Positions 14,001 through 22,075 of a DNA stretch of 40,128 nucleotides are shown one piece after another. The stretch is taken from NCBI GenBank assembly GCA_030705885.1, contig JAUZPN010000009.1:1-40128 (forward strand), given 5' to 3'. This DNA is from Bacillota bacterium. Lineage in GTDB: Bacteria; Bacillota; Clostridia; Clostridiales; Clostridiaceae. The translations under genes and the position numbers were made by a program. The notes under the pieces are model-generated. The model had not been told where the DNA came from and did no database searches. It was given only the letters and a program-made list of their open reading frames with translations. Position 1 is the first letter of the stretch. Each line of letters begins with the position of its first letter.

Positions 14001-16714
14001 ATATTATCAGCAGCTTTTGAAACTTCTTCTGCTTTGATATTATCAGCAGTTTTCGGTGCTTCCTCTACTTTGATATTATTAATTGCTTTTGGAGCTTCTT
14101 CTGCTTTAACATTATCAACAGCTTTTGGAACTTCTCCTGCTTTAACATTATCAACAGCTTTCGGAACTTCTCCTGCTTTAACATTATCAACAGCTTTCGG
14201 AACTTCTTCTGCTTTAATATTATTAATTGCTTTCGGAACTTCTTCTGCTTTAATATTATTAATTGCTTTTGGAACTTCTTCTGCTTTAATATTATTAATT
14301 GCTTTCGGAACTTCTTCTACTTTGATATTATCAGCAGTCTCTGGAATTTCATTTACTTTAATATTATCAGTAACTTTTAGAGTTTCTTCTGCTTTAATAT
14401 TATCAACAGCTTTTGGAACTTCTTCTGCTTTAATATTATCAACAGCCTTTGAAATCTCATTCACTTTAATATTATCAACAGTCTTTGTAAATTCTTTTGC
14501 TTTAATATTATCAGTAACTTTTGGAGCTTCTCCAACTTTGAAATTATCAGCAGACTTTGGCATCTCATTTGCTTTGATATTACCAACAGATTTTGGAGCT
14601 TCTTTTACTTTAATATTATCAACAGCTTTAGATTTACCATCTTCTATAATATTATCTAAAACTAAATGTTTAATTATTGAAGAAACAATTTTATTTGAAA
14701 TATTATTAGTTAATATTTCTGCTTTATTATTTGTATTTACTTTGTTATCTGTATTCTGTACTTTATTAACATTACTTTTAATTGCATTACTAATGCATTC
14801 AGCTATTTCTTGTTTTAGTATTTTTACCTTTTCAAACGGAAGTGTATCGTATTTTCCTTGTATATTTTGTTTATTTCCACTACCTTGTATAAAACTACTT
14901 TTATTATTTAAGGTTAATAATCCTGATTGAGATATACTGATAAGAATTTTATCAGCTATTTCATTTATTTTTTCATCAGTTAAATTTGGTTCATTATTAA
15001 TTATCTTGTTAACTAGATTTTGAACTTTATTTTTAACATTAGTGATTTTATTTTGAAAAACATTTATATTTTTAGATTTAGGACTAATCTTTTCTTCTTT
15101 AATATTAATATGATTAGTATCAATTATATCTAGTAATGTTTTATTATCAACTTCTGACTTTGAATTTAATTTTTGCAACTCATTAGTAGTATTTGCTTTA
15201 TTTTTTATAACATCTTTATTATCTGATATTTTCTGTTCTTTAAAATCTGATTGAATATTTGATATCAATTTATGAAATCCTGAAATGTTTGATTTTTTAT
15301 TAGAAATCTGCACTTTATTTTCATAAGCTTCAGATTTTATATCATTAATGTTCAAATCTCCGAATTCATAAATTGTACTAATTATTTTTTTTACAATATT
15401 ATCAGCTGTTGTTTCTATCTTATTATCAATATCAGCATCTTTTAAATTATTAATATTATTTTTTTCTTTAACATTACTTTTTATTGTATTATTGATACTT
15501 GGTTCTATTTCTTTTTTATTATCAGTTTTAGCTTCTGTATTTACATCAGATTTTACTGGAGCTTTAATATCTGGCTTAGTTTCTGCATTTACAACAGATT
15601 CAACCAAAAATTTATTATCAAGCTTAGTTCCTGCCTCAATATCATATTTTACATTCTTAATATCAGCATCTTTTGTTTCCTTAATATCAGTCTTAACTAT
15701 ATCTTTAATTTTCTCAAACACTAATTGTTTCTGTAGATTCTCTACATTAAACTTTGGTAATTCTTCATTTTTCATTTTGATTTCAGCAGTATCATCTTTA
15801 ATATTTGATGATGAATCTAATCCCTCTATAGTTTTATTAGAAGGCTTTATATCATTATTATTCAAATCTTTAGATTCATAAATTGTATCAATAATTTTTT
15901 GTGCTATTTTATTAGCTGCTAAATCCTTATTATCATTTTTAGTTTCTGTATATGATTTTGCTGTAACTTTAATATTTGGCTTAGTTTCTACATCTGCATC
16001 GGATTTTACTGAAACTTTAATGTCTGGTTTAGTTTCTTCATTTATGTTAGCTTTTATCAAAACCTTATTATCTATCTTAGTTTCTGCATTTATATCAGCT
16101 TTTACTGAAACTTTATTATCAGGTTTATTTTCTGATTTAATATCAGAATTTACATTTTTAATACCAGTATCCATTATTTTCTTAATATCATCCTTAATTA
16201 TATCCTTAATTTTCTCAAATACTGCTTGTTTCTGTAGATTCTCTACACTAAGCTTTGGTGATTCTGCACTTTTTATTGTAATTTCAGTAGTATTATCTTT
16301 AGTATTTGATGGATCTAATACGTTTGCAGTTTTGTTGATATCTTTAGTTACTAAACTCAAATTTTCAGGTATTACATTTAAGTCTTCTTCTGAAATACTT
16401 GTATCATTAAAAGAAGATGCTCTTGTAATATCAAGTATAGATTTTGTTATGTCATTTACAGTATTTTTAGTATTTACATTAGATGTATTAATTTCTGCAG
16501 TTTGTTTGTTAATCTTTGACTGAACATTCGATATAAATTTCTCAAATTTTGATAGATTTGTTTTGCTATCTGTCATATCTGATTCAATTACATCATTATT
16601 TTGAGTTTCGTTTAGTATCTTACCAAAAGCATCTTTGGTTTTTGTACTAACATTTGTAATTTTATTGCTTGACATATCTAATATTTTTATATTCTTTGTA
16701 TTAAATACATTCAT
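11048..16714 (-). CDS. fliK: Giant FliK, hook-length control protein (1888 residues)
   Basis: FliK is exported during hook growth, measures hook length and triggers the FlhB specificity switch. The C-terminal ~170 residues carry the FliK switch domain (VDDMIKNFKYMDKNGIKEMTVKIVPKELGEVVIKL, split over about 1728-1762, then a Gln/Asn/Arg-rich tail). The rest is low-complexity Lys/Asn/Asp/Glu/Ile sequence. From the N-terminus it shows two copies of a ~167-residue module (DNA 15345-16300), a DEKINEIADKILISIS-type module, 36 copies of a 12-residue repeat (13328-14623), two more DEKI modules, and five copies of a 15-residue repeat (12035-12259). A very strong AAAGGAGGTGA site precedes the ATG. Typical FliK proteins are about 400-600 residues, so this one is extreme. 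The frame is open throughout, so it is not a pseudogene. Confidence 0.93.
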   Translation of the reverse strand: MNVFNTKNIKILDMSSNKITNVSTKTKDAFGKILNETQNNDVIESDMTDSKTNLSKFEKFISNVQSKINKQTAEINTSNVNTKNTVNDITKSILDITRASSFNDTSISEEDLNVIPENLSLVTKDINKTANVLDPSNTKDNTTEITIKSAESPKLSVENLQKQAVFEKIKDIIKDDIKKIMDTGIKNVNSDIKSENKPDNKVSVKADINAETKIDNKVLIKANINEETKPDIKVSVKSDADVETKPNIKVTAKSYTETKNDNKDLAANKIAQKIIDTIYESKDLNNNDIKPSNKTIEGLDSSSNIKDDTAEIKMKNEELPKFNVENLQKQLVFEKIKDIVKTDIKETKDADIKNVKYDIEAGTKLDNKFLVESVVNAETKPDIKAPVKSDVNTEAKTDNKKEIEPSINNTIKSNVKEKNNINNLKDADIDNKIETTADNIVKKIISTIYEFGDLNINDIKSEAYENKVQISNKKSNISGFHKLISNIQSDFKEQKISDNKDVIKNKANTTNELQKLNSKSEVDNKTLLDIIDTNHINIKEEKISPKSKNINVFQNKITNVKNKVQNLVNKIINNEPNLTDEKINEIADKILISISQSGLLTLNNKSSFIQGSGNKQNIQGKYDTLPFEKVKILKQEIAECISNAIKSNVNKVQNTDNKVNTNNKAEILTNNISNKIVSSIIKHLVLDNIIEDGKSKAVDNIKVKEAPKSVGNIKANEMPKSADNFKVGEAPKVTDNIKAKEFTKTVDNIKVNEISKAVDNIKAEEVPKAVDNIKAEETLKVTDNIKVNEIPETADNIKVEEVPKAINNIKAEEVPKAINNIKAEEVPKAINNIKAEEVPKAVDNVKAGEVPKAVDNVKAGEVPKAVDNVKAEEAPKAINNIKVEEAPKTADNIKAEEVSKAADNIKGEEVPKTANNIKVEEAPKVTDNIKIEEAPKTDNNIKVNEAPKAADSVKAGEVPKVADSVKAGEAPKTTDKIKVNESPKAAENIKVEELPKTDNNIKTEGTLKVADNIKVNETPKAADNIKAEEVPKITDKIKAEEVPKITDKIKAEEVPKITDNIKAEEVPKTTDNIKAGEVPKTVDNIKAEEVLKTVDNIKADEVPKVTENIKVEEAPKTTDDIKVNEAPKATEHYEIQSSLEISVNLKDWIPVIKNQIKELVTKNIVNQTNLTDEKINDLSKQIIKNISEVGLLNVSNVKADTVQSDFKLTHESKQSVQGAAELKPQIKLEAAEQAIIQNIKNIIRSSVKISSNNLVNKDAANKEEKISINIAKKIINIVKDVPITAEKLLSNYNDITYEPKFIDEKIDDLADEVVSRMSESKLLEFENLKLPDIYKNNSKLKEEVTKLIPFVQIEIVKQMITDSIKDVIKDNIKVTPDTGNIKGIHDSNNKEKLANNITQKIIDIVSVIPSITKNVVSNDVAFVSDKEIPNKDDSINKNKIIDGTDKVTKTVVPNDILVTNNNIGVINDPKVIESISKLEKPKAAKDHKNDIKLEKLKTNQYHESNIKSEEPKVAEYYQNDNKFEKAEVLKYHKNDDKLENPKAAEYHESNFKSESANAANDTLKNINTSSIKGEPFNDNLTARIMDALKAAISTRENIVTESKPENKDNNKKAEILVDNISEVETLNKNEIKTKNNDSNSGSIKDSKLNVSKADNLIQNVQTKVDRQGIENHIEYKMQVSTANDTTKKVSKEEKLLISLADPKKEKSESETSKSDNKMTKVFNFLSQFERIAPENKIVQAPEKYNINKAQFVDDMIKNFKYMDKNGIKEMTVKIVPKELGEVVIKLTMEGNIIKASVTAANKDTYNLLNSNLHEIVNKLTNENMKIQSFNINLYNGDAAFLNQNSDNHNFSRQQDGRNSSNRRDNDINTNIEVHNEEVHEQNNINILA
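12035..12259 (-). repeat. Five 45-bp tandem repeats in fliK
   Basis: Five in-frame units of exactly 15 residues run in fliK, each with the pattern [D/Y][H/Y]xN[D/N]xKxEKxKxxx. Examples are YHESNIKSEEPKVAE and YHKNDDKLENPKAAE. They are diverged copies, and the exact 45-bp period keeps the reading frame. Confidence 0.85.
13328..14623 (-). repeat. 36 tandem copies of a 36-bp repeat in fliK (PEVK-like)
   Basis: Counting the translated units gives exactly 36 copies of a 12-residue unit, consensus VDNIKAEEVPKA, with no gaps, filling 1296 bp. Neighbouring units are often identical in protein: INNIKAEEVPKA occurs three times in a row, VDNVKAGEVPKA twice, and TDKIKAEEVPKI twice. Around 13548-13640 adjacent units are also identical in DNA. 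This points to recent slippage or unequal exchange. The Pro, Glu, Val and Lys content resembles titin PEVK segments, which are extended and elastic; that comparison is an inference. Confidence 0.95.
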
Positions 16715-16727
16715 TTTGTCACCTCCT

Positions 16728-17162
16728 TTATGCTTCTTTTCTTCTTATAAATCCATAAAGTGCAAATTCGTCATTATCTTTTTGTTCAATTAAATTTTGT
16801 TCTTTTATAAATAATTTTTCATTTTTTTCTTTCAGCGTTTCTACTGTTTTTCTATCAACCTGCTTCTGTAATAATTCAATTCTTTTTTCTTCAAGTAATT
16901 TATCTTTTTGTTTAACTTCTTCAATTTGCTTTTCTATAGATTCTTTAAGAGTATTTAAATATATTTGTCTAATTTTAATTTCAATAATGGTTTCTTTTTG
17001 AGCAGGCATACTGTATTTTGTATAATCTTCTTTGAGTCTGCTTAACTTTTCTTCTGAAGCATTTTTCTCGTTTTGAGCATCCTTAAATTCTCTTTTACAT
17101 TGCTCTTCAATATCAATCCTAATGTCTAAAAGTTTTTGCAGTCTAAATACATAGCCTTTCAT
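16728..17162 (-). CDS. fliJ: FliJ, export-apparatus stalk protein
   Basis: FliJ is the coiled-coil stalk that links the FliI ATPase ring to FlhA. The ATG at 17162 (144 residues) is chosen because GGAGG lies eight bases before it and the protein then begins MKGYVFRLQKLLDIR, the family's typical N-terminus. Nearly the whole protein is Glu/Lys/Gln-rich helix suited to an antiparallel coiled coil. It lies between fliI and fliK, the usual order. Confidence 0.92.
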   Translation of the reverse strand: MKGYVFRLQKLLDIRIDIEEQCKREFKDAQNEKNASEEKLSRLKEDYTKYSMPAQKETIIEIKIRQIYLNTLKESIEKQIEEVKQKDKLLEEKRIELLQKQVDRKTVETLKEKNEKLFIKEQNLIEQKDNDEFALYGFIRRKEA

Positions 17163-17178
17163 TTCTGTCGCCTCCAAC

Positions 17179-17272
17179 CTAGTTAAACATCTGTATTAGT
17201 TGTATAAATTCTTGTTTCAAGCCTTACACTCTTAGCATCTTCATCTAGTTAAACATTTGAGTTAATTGTATA
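17179..17272 (-). repeat. Duplicated 3' end of fliI in the fliI-fliJ gap
   Basis: The last 28 bases of fliI (17245-17272) recur at 17179-17206 with 24 of 28 bases identical, offset by 66 bp. Read in the fliI frame, the second copy would again end FIQLIQMFN-stop, against IIQLTQMFN-stop in fliI. The intergenic stretch is therefore best explained as a leftover second fliI tail, from a short tandem duplication or from a shifted stop codon. Confidence 0.75.
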
Positions 17273-18552
17273 ATACTATCTTTAAAATTACTATTTTCTC
17301 TAATTCCCTGTTTTAGAAAATTGTTAATCACATCATTATAAGTAATAGCAGTATCAATTTTTTGATTGCTTCCTTTTACATATGCACCTAAGTTTATTAA
17401 ATCCTCGGAATCCTTATATGTTGCTAATAAATCTCTTGCAAATGAAGCTGCTTTTTTATGGTCATCTGAAGCTATCTCCGACATAAGTCTGCTTATACTT
17501 GCAAGAATATCTATAGCTGGAAAATGGTTCTTAGCTGCCAATGCTCTTGACAACACTATATGACCATCAAGGATACCTCTTACAGCATCTGCAATTGGTT
17601 CATTAAAATCATCACCATCAACTAAAACTGTATAAAAAGCAGTTATTGATCCTTTGTCAGACATTCCTGACCTTTCCATGAGCTTTGGAAGCATTGCAAA
17701 TACTGAAGGTGTATATCCTTTTGTTGCAGGAGGTTCTCCAATAGCAAGTCCAATTTCACGTTGAGCCATAGCAAATCTTGTAACAGAGTCCATCATTAAA
17801 ATTACTTTTTTACCTTTATCTCTAAAATATTCAGCTATAGCTGTTGCAGTAAAGGCTCCTTTTAATCTTACTAAAGCCGGCTTATCGGAAGTAGCACAAA
17901 CAACAATTGATTTTTTCATGCCTTCTGGTCCTAAATCTCTTTCAATAAAATCCCTGACTTCTCTGCCTCTTTCTCCTATTAGTGCAATTACGTTTACATC
18001 AGCTTCAGCATACTTTGCAATCATTCCAAGTGTTGTACTTTTTCCAACACCGCTTCCAGCAAATATACCTACTCTTTGTCCTTCACCACAAGTTAAAAAT
18101 CCATCAATAGCTCTAACTCCTGTTGGCAATATATTTTTAATTCTCTCTCTTTTTAATGGATCTGGTGGTTCATTTTCAAGAGAATATTCAATATTAGATT
18201 TAAGTTCTGAGCCATCAATTGGGTTTCCTAACCCATCTAATACCTTACCAAATAGTTCTTCAGAGCATTTTACATTAAGAGGTTTGCCTGCAGATATTAC
18301 TTTGCAGCCAGGAGATATTCCAGTTAATTCTCCTAAAGGCATTAATATGACATTATCATCTTTAAATCCAACAACTTCGCATGAAATTGGTCTATTTTTT
18401 TCATTAAAAATAGTGCATACTTCGCCAACAAAAGCTCTCATTCCTTCAACTTCAACAGTAAGACCAATGACTTTTTTTACTCTGCCTTCAATAAAACTAA
18501 AATCTGTTTCACTTACTTTTTTCATTATTTTTTTGAAGTCTAAAGATATCAT
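17245..18552 (-). CDS. fliI: FliI, flagellar export ATPase
   Basis: FliI is the F1-beta-like ATPase that energises and orders substrate entry into the export gate. The 435-residue length is normal. The Walker A motif GIFAGSGVGKST is at residues 162-173. Walker B is in KVILMMDSVTRFAMAQ, with GEPPATKGYTPSVFAMLPKL after it, a signature of flagellar/type III ATPases rather than F1-ATPase. AGGGAG precedes the ATG. It follows fliH by about two dozen bases. A copy of its final codons lies downstream (17179-17206). Confidence 0.98.
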   Translation of the reverse strand: MISLDFKKIMKKVSETDFSFIEGRVKKVIGLTVEVEGMRAFVGEVCTIFNEKNRPISCEVVGFKDDNVILMPLGELTGISPGCKVISAGKPLNVKCSEELFGKVLDGLGNPIDGSELKSNIEYSLENEPPDPLKRERIKNILPTGVRAIDGFLTCGEGQRVGIFAGSGVGKSTTLGMIAKYAEADVNVIALIGERGREVRDFIERDLGPEGMKKSIVVCATSDKPALVRLKGAFTATAIAEYFRDKGKKVILMMDSVTRFAMAQREIGLAIGEPPATKGYTPSVFAMLPKLMERSGMSDKGSITAFYTVLVDGDDFNEPIADAVRGILDGHIVLSRALAAKNHFPAIDILASISRLMSEIASDDHKKAASFARDLLATYKDSEDLINLGAYVKGSNQKIDTAITYNDVINNFLKQGIRENSNFKDSIIQLTQMFN

Positions 18553-18575
18553 AAAATCTCCCTTTCAGCACTATA

Positions 18576-19349
18576 CTAAAACTCATTTTCTTCAAAGATA
18601 GTTCTAAGCTTTTCCATTCCTTCATCAATACCAACAGTAATTTTGCCATTATCTTTTTCAACTACGGCATTACCAAACTGAACAGAATCATCACTTATGA
18701 CAAATATATCTGCATTTGTTGCCATTTGATCTTTCCATAATTTAATTTGCTCTTTAATGTTATTACTGTATAAACTATTACATCTTACAACATATCGTTT
18801 TGCATTTTTTGCTTTTTCAATTGCATTAAAAACCATTTGAGAAATGGAATCTTCATTCTTCACTTCTCTTTGTAAAATCTCTTCTGTAATATTAATTATA
18901 AGTTTTATAATGTCTTCTTTCTTATTTTCAATATAACTTTTACATTCCTGATCAACTAATGCTATCATGTCATCTGTCTTTTTTTTTGCTTTTTCAGCTT
19001 CTAATGATGCATTTACTAAAGCAACATCATATCCTTTTTGATGGCCTTCATTATATCCTTTTTCATAAGCTTTGCTTACTATTTCATTTACTTTAGAATT
19101 TGCTTCATTTTCAATTTTTTCTGCTTCAGTATAAGCATTTGTTAAAATTGACTGACTTTGCATTTTAGCATTTTCTAATATATTTTTTGTGAAATTTTCA
19201 TAGTTTTCAACATGTTCTTTAGTAATAATTTCTTTAGTGAAATTTTCGTTAACTTCCTTAGTTACTGGATTATCAAATTTAGTAACGATACTTTTATCTC
19301 CACCATGAATAACATTATTATTTTTAATAACATTAAACGACGATAGCAT
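18576..19349 (-). CDS. fliH: FliH, negative regulator and partner of FliI
   Basis: FliH binds FliI and brings it to the export gate and C-ring. I chose the ATG at 19349 (257 residues), which overlaps the fliG 3' end by 17 bases and has AGGGGTGGTGA before it. The protein has a charged N-terminus, then a long helical region (ILTNAYTEAEKIENEANSK onward) with a GYNEGHQKGYD Gly-containing helix typical of FliH/YscL. A C-terminal domain with ITEEILQREV and a VGIDEGMEKLR-type end follows. Confidence 0.92.
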   Translation of the reverse strand: MLSSFNVIKNNNVIHGGDKSIVTKFDNPVTKEVNENFTKEIITKEHVENYENFTKNILENAKMQSQSILTNAYTEAEKIENEANSKVNEIVSKAYEKGYNEGHQKGYDVALVNASLEAEKAKKKTDDMIALVDQECKSYIENKKEDIIKLIINITEEILQREVKNEDSISQMVFNAIEKAKNAKRYVVRCNSLYSNNIKEQIKLWKDQMATNADIFVISDDSVQFGNAVVEKDNGKITVGIDEGMEKLRTIFEENEF

Positions 19350-20352
19350 CTTCACCACCCCTTGATACAACAATTTCACCAGCTTCATCTAATCTTCTTA
19401 TTATACTAACAATTTTCTGCTGAGCCTTTTCTACATCAATAAGTCTTACAGGTCCAAGGAATTCCATATCTTCTTTTAAAGAAGCACTTGCTCTTTTAGA
19501 TTGATTTCTAAATATTGAATTTGCAACTTCTTCTGAACATCCTTTAAGCGCTAGTGCAAGTTCTTTAGTATCAACTTCACGTAAAATTCTTTGTATAGAA
19601 ACATCATCAAGTGTAATAATATCTTCAAATACAAACATAGATTCCTTAACTTTTTCTGCTAATTCAGCATTTTCCTTTTCTAAGCTTTCAGTAATATTTT
19701 TCTCAGTACCTCTATCAACCATATTTAATATATCTACTAAAGTCTGCAATCCGCCAAGTGTAGTCATATCAGAACGTACAACTGAAGAAAGCTTGCTATC
19801 AAGAATTTTTTCAATTTCCTTAACTACCACTGGAGAAGTGTTGCTCATTGTTGCTATTCTATAAGCAACCTCAGCTTGTATTTCTTCAGGAAGTGCAGAT
19901 ATAATTTGACCTGCCTTATCTGACTGTAAATAGCATAATACTAAAGCTATAGTTTGAGGATGCTCATTAGAAATAATATTTAAAAGCTGATGAGCATCTG
20001 CCTTTCTAGCTATAGCAAAAGGTCTATACTGCTGAGTAGCTTCTGTAACCTTCTCTAGAATATCTTTTGCTCTTTGAACACCTAACGCTTTTCCTAAAAG
20101 GTTCTTGGCATATTCAAGACCACCTTCTAATATAAAATCCTTAGCTTTATTCATTTCAATAAATTCACCTAATATTTCTTCTTTTTGATCTGACTTTACT
20201 TGCGAAATATTAGCGATTTCATAAGTGATTTTTTGAATCTCTTGTTCAGGTAACTTTTTAATTATTGCTGCTGATGCATCTGGTCCCAAAGTAATGAATA
20301 ATATCGCTGCTTTTTGAACTCCACTCAATTTTGTGTTTTTATTTGTGGCCAA
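19333..20352 (-). CDS. fliG: FliG, motor switch protein
   Basis: FliG couples the MS ring (FliF) to the C-ring and contacts the stator, so it sets torque and rotation direction. The 339-residue length is normal. Visible landmarks are KAAILFITLGPDASAAIIKKL in the N-terminal FliF-binding domain, the EHPQTIALVL motif (about residues 125-134) in the middle domain, and the C-terminal torque helix region with MEFLGPVRLIDVEKAQQKIV. The charged residues expected in that helix are present. It follows fliF directly. Confidence 0.98.
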   Translation of the reverse strand: MATNKNTKLSGVQKAAILFITLGPDASAAIIKKLPEQEIQKITYEIANISQVKSDQKEEILGEFIEMNKAKDFILEGGLEYAKNLLGKALGVQRAKDILEKVTEATQQYRPFAIARKADAHQLLNIISNEHPQTIALVLCYLQSDKAGQIISALPEEIQAEVAYRIATMSNTSPVVVKEIEKILDSKLSSVVRSDMTTLGGLQTLVDILNMVDRGTEKNITESLEKENAELAEKVKESMFVFEDIITLDDVSIQRILREVDTKELALALKGCSEEVANSIFRNQSKRASASLKEDMEFLGPVRLIDVEKAQQKIVSIIRRLDEAGEIVVSRGGEDAIVV

Positions 20353-20357
20353 TTATA

Positions 20358-22061
20358 TCACCTCTCATCTTCGGCTAACCATGATTTAATAATATCAGCA
20401 ACTTGTTCAGGTTTTTCAGTTGCATATCTCTTTATTTCACTTTCAATATGAGTTTTTTCATTAACTTCTTCATTTTCAAAGTCTATTGGCTTGTATTTAA
20501 CTTGGTCACCAATACCATCACTATTATCATCTATAAGAACATCGATCCCTTCATTTTGAGGACCCATATCAAATTCTGGTGATTCCTTTTCCTTCTTTGC
20601 ATTGTTTCTTAATGATGCAATTAAAATTACTAAAAGGAATAGTGCTCCTAATCCAACTAAAATATACTTAATAAGATTCATCTGCTGCTGTTTTTGTTCA
20701 AGCTTATTCATATCGCTTATAGTTTTTTGAGCTGCTTTTTGAGCTGATGTATCAAAAGCTAATCCTTCAACACTAACTACATCACCTCTTTGTGAATTAA
20801 AACCAATTGCTGCAGATACAATGTTACTTATTGTAGCCTTTGTTGATGAATCTAAATTACCATCATCTATAATTACAGATGCTGTAAGCCTGTTAATCTC
20901 ACCTGGAGCTTTTATAATCTTATCATTTGTTTTTGAATAATCGTAGTTAATTGTAGCATCTTTAGAAGATGTTACAACATTAGGTGTTGTTGCTGTTGTT
21001 TCACTATTCACACTGTTACTATCTACAGGACTACCATTAGTAGTTGTTGCAGCTGTTGTAGTATTTCCTTGAGATGCATTGCCTGTCGTTGTTGTATTTA
21101 AATCATCTGATGTTCCATTAGTAGTTGTTGTATGTGATGATGTAGTATTTGTATTTATAGGAGAAGAAGTACTTGTATTTATATGACTGCTTACTTCAGT
21201 TCCAGTAGGTGCTACTGTAGTTTTATCTTCTGTAACAGCATCAAAATTCATATCTGCATTAATTTTTACTGATACTTTATCTTTGTATGGTAATCCTAAC
21301 TGATCCATAACCTTATCTTCAAGTGATTTTTCAAAATTCTTTTTAGCTGTCTGCTGTTTATCAGAAGAATTTGATATATCATTTGATGAGTCATCATCAA
21401 TTAAACTAGGATTGCTCAATAATGTCATCTTATCATCAACAACTTGTACATTTTTCTTAGGCAAATTCTTTACACTTGCTGAAACTAATGAAATTATAGC
21501 TTTTATATTTTCATCACTAAGTTTTTGTCCATCTTTCATTTTTAAAGCAACTGATGCAGTTGCTTCAGTTGAATCCTTAACAAATACACTGTCTTCTGGA
21601 AGTACTAAATTAACTTTAGCATCTCCTACTTGTGGAAAACTTTTAAGTGTTTTTTCTAATTCTCCGCTTTGAGCTTGTAAAAACTTCACTTTTTCATCTG
21701 TGTCTGTAGAAGAAAATGAATTTGTTGAATCAAAAAGCTCCCATCCTTTACTTCCACCTGTAATTGTTGATGCTAACTGAAATCTAAGCTCATCAACTTT
21801 ATCTGAAGGAACCAGCACTGTATTTCCAGCGTATTTTGCTGTAACTTTTGCAGAAGTAAGCGCCTGCTGAATCTGCTTTTGATCATCAGCTGACAGGTTC
21901 GAAAAAAGTACTGAATACTTTACGGTATTAGCCTGCATTAAAATATAAACAATTATAATAATTACAGCAGCTAAACTGATAGCAGCAATTATTTTAGCTG
22001 TCCTACTAAGAGCTTTTACCTTATTTAAAAGACCACTCATGGTGTCTGATAATTTGCTCAT
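20358..22061 (-). CDS. fliF: FliF, MS-ring protein
   Basis: FliF builds the MS ring, the base of the flagellum. The 567-residue protein has an N-terminal membrane helix (about residues 24-42), RBM-type ring domains (VLFSNLSADDQKQI onward), a second membrane helix (about 463-485), and a cytoplasmic tail whose final helix (KPEQVADIIKSWLAEDE) is the FliG-binding segment. An unusual Thr/Ser/Asn-rich stretch fills residues 281-362 (DNA 20976-21221), where other FliF proteins have a shorter variable loop. It lies between fliE and fliG. Confidence 0.97.
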   Translation of the reverse strand: MSKLSDTMSGLLNKVKALSRTAKIIAAISLAAVIIIIVYILMQANTVKYSVLFSNLSADDQKQIQQALTSAKVTAKYAGNTVLVPSDKVDELRFQLASTITGGSKGWELFDSTNSFSSTDTDEKVKFLQAQSGELEKTLKSFPQVGDAKVNLVLPEDSVFVKDSTEATASVALKMKDGQKLSDENIKAIISLVSASVKNLPKKNVQVVDDKMTLLSNPSLIDDDSSNDISNSSDKQQTAKKNFEKSLEDKVMDQLGLPYKDKVSVKINADMNFDAVTEDKTTVAPTGTEVSSHINTSTSSPINTNTTSSHTTTTNGTSDDLNTTTTGNASQGNTTTAATTTNGSPVDSNSVNSETTATTPNVVTSSKDATINYDYSKTNDKIIKAPGEINRLTASVIIDDGNLDSSTKATISNIVSAAIGFNSQRGDVVSVEGLAFDTSAQKAAQKTISDMNKLEQKQQQMNLIKYILVGLGALFLLVILIASLRNNAKKEKESPEFDMGPQNEGIDVLIDDNSDGIGDQVKYKPIDFENEEVNEKTHIESEIKRYATEKPEQVADIIKSWLAEDER

Positions 22062-22075
22062 AATATCCCCCCAAA

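Noticed and set aside
13328-14623. A CRISPR-like array with 36-bp periodicity
   Set aside because: There are no unique spacers between repeats. The whole 36-bp unit is the repeat, it is coding and in frame, and no cas genes are nearby.
13530-14930. A 466-codon plus-strand ORF rich in Leu, Ser, Ala and Phe opposite fliK
   Set aside because: It is the mirror of the 36-bp repeat: a repeat whose period is a multiple of three and that lacks stops in one antisense frame stays open for its whole length. It has no ribosome binding site, and the sense frame is clearly FliK.
11859-16523. Other plus-strand ORFs opposite fliK (near 11859-12077, 15492-15881, 16020-16523)
   Set aside because: They are antisense shadows of low-complexity Lys/Asn/Asp codons, read as hydrophobic Ser/Leu/Phe protein, without start signals.
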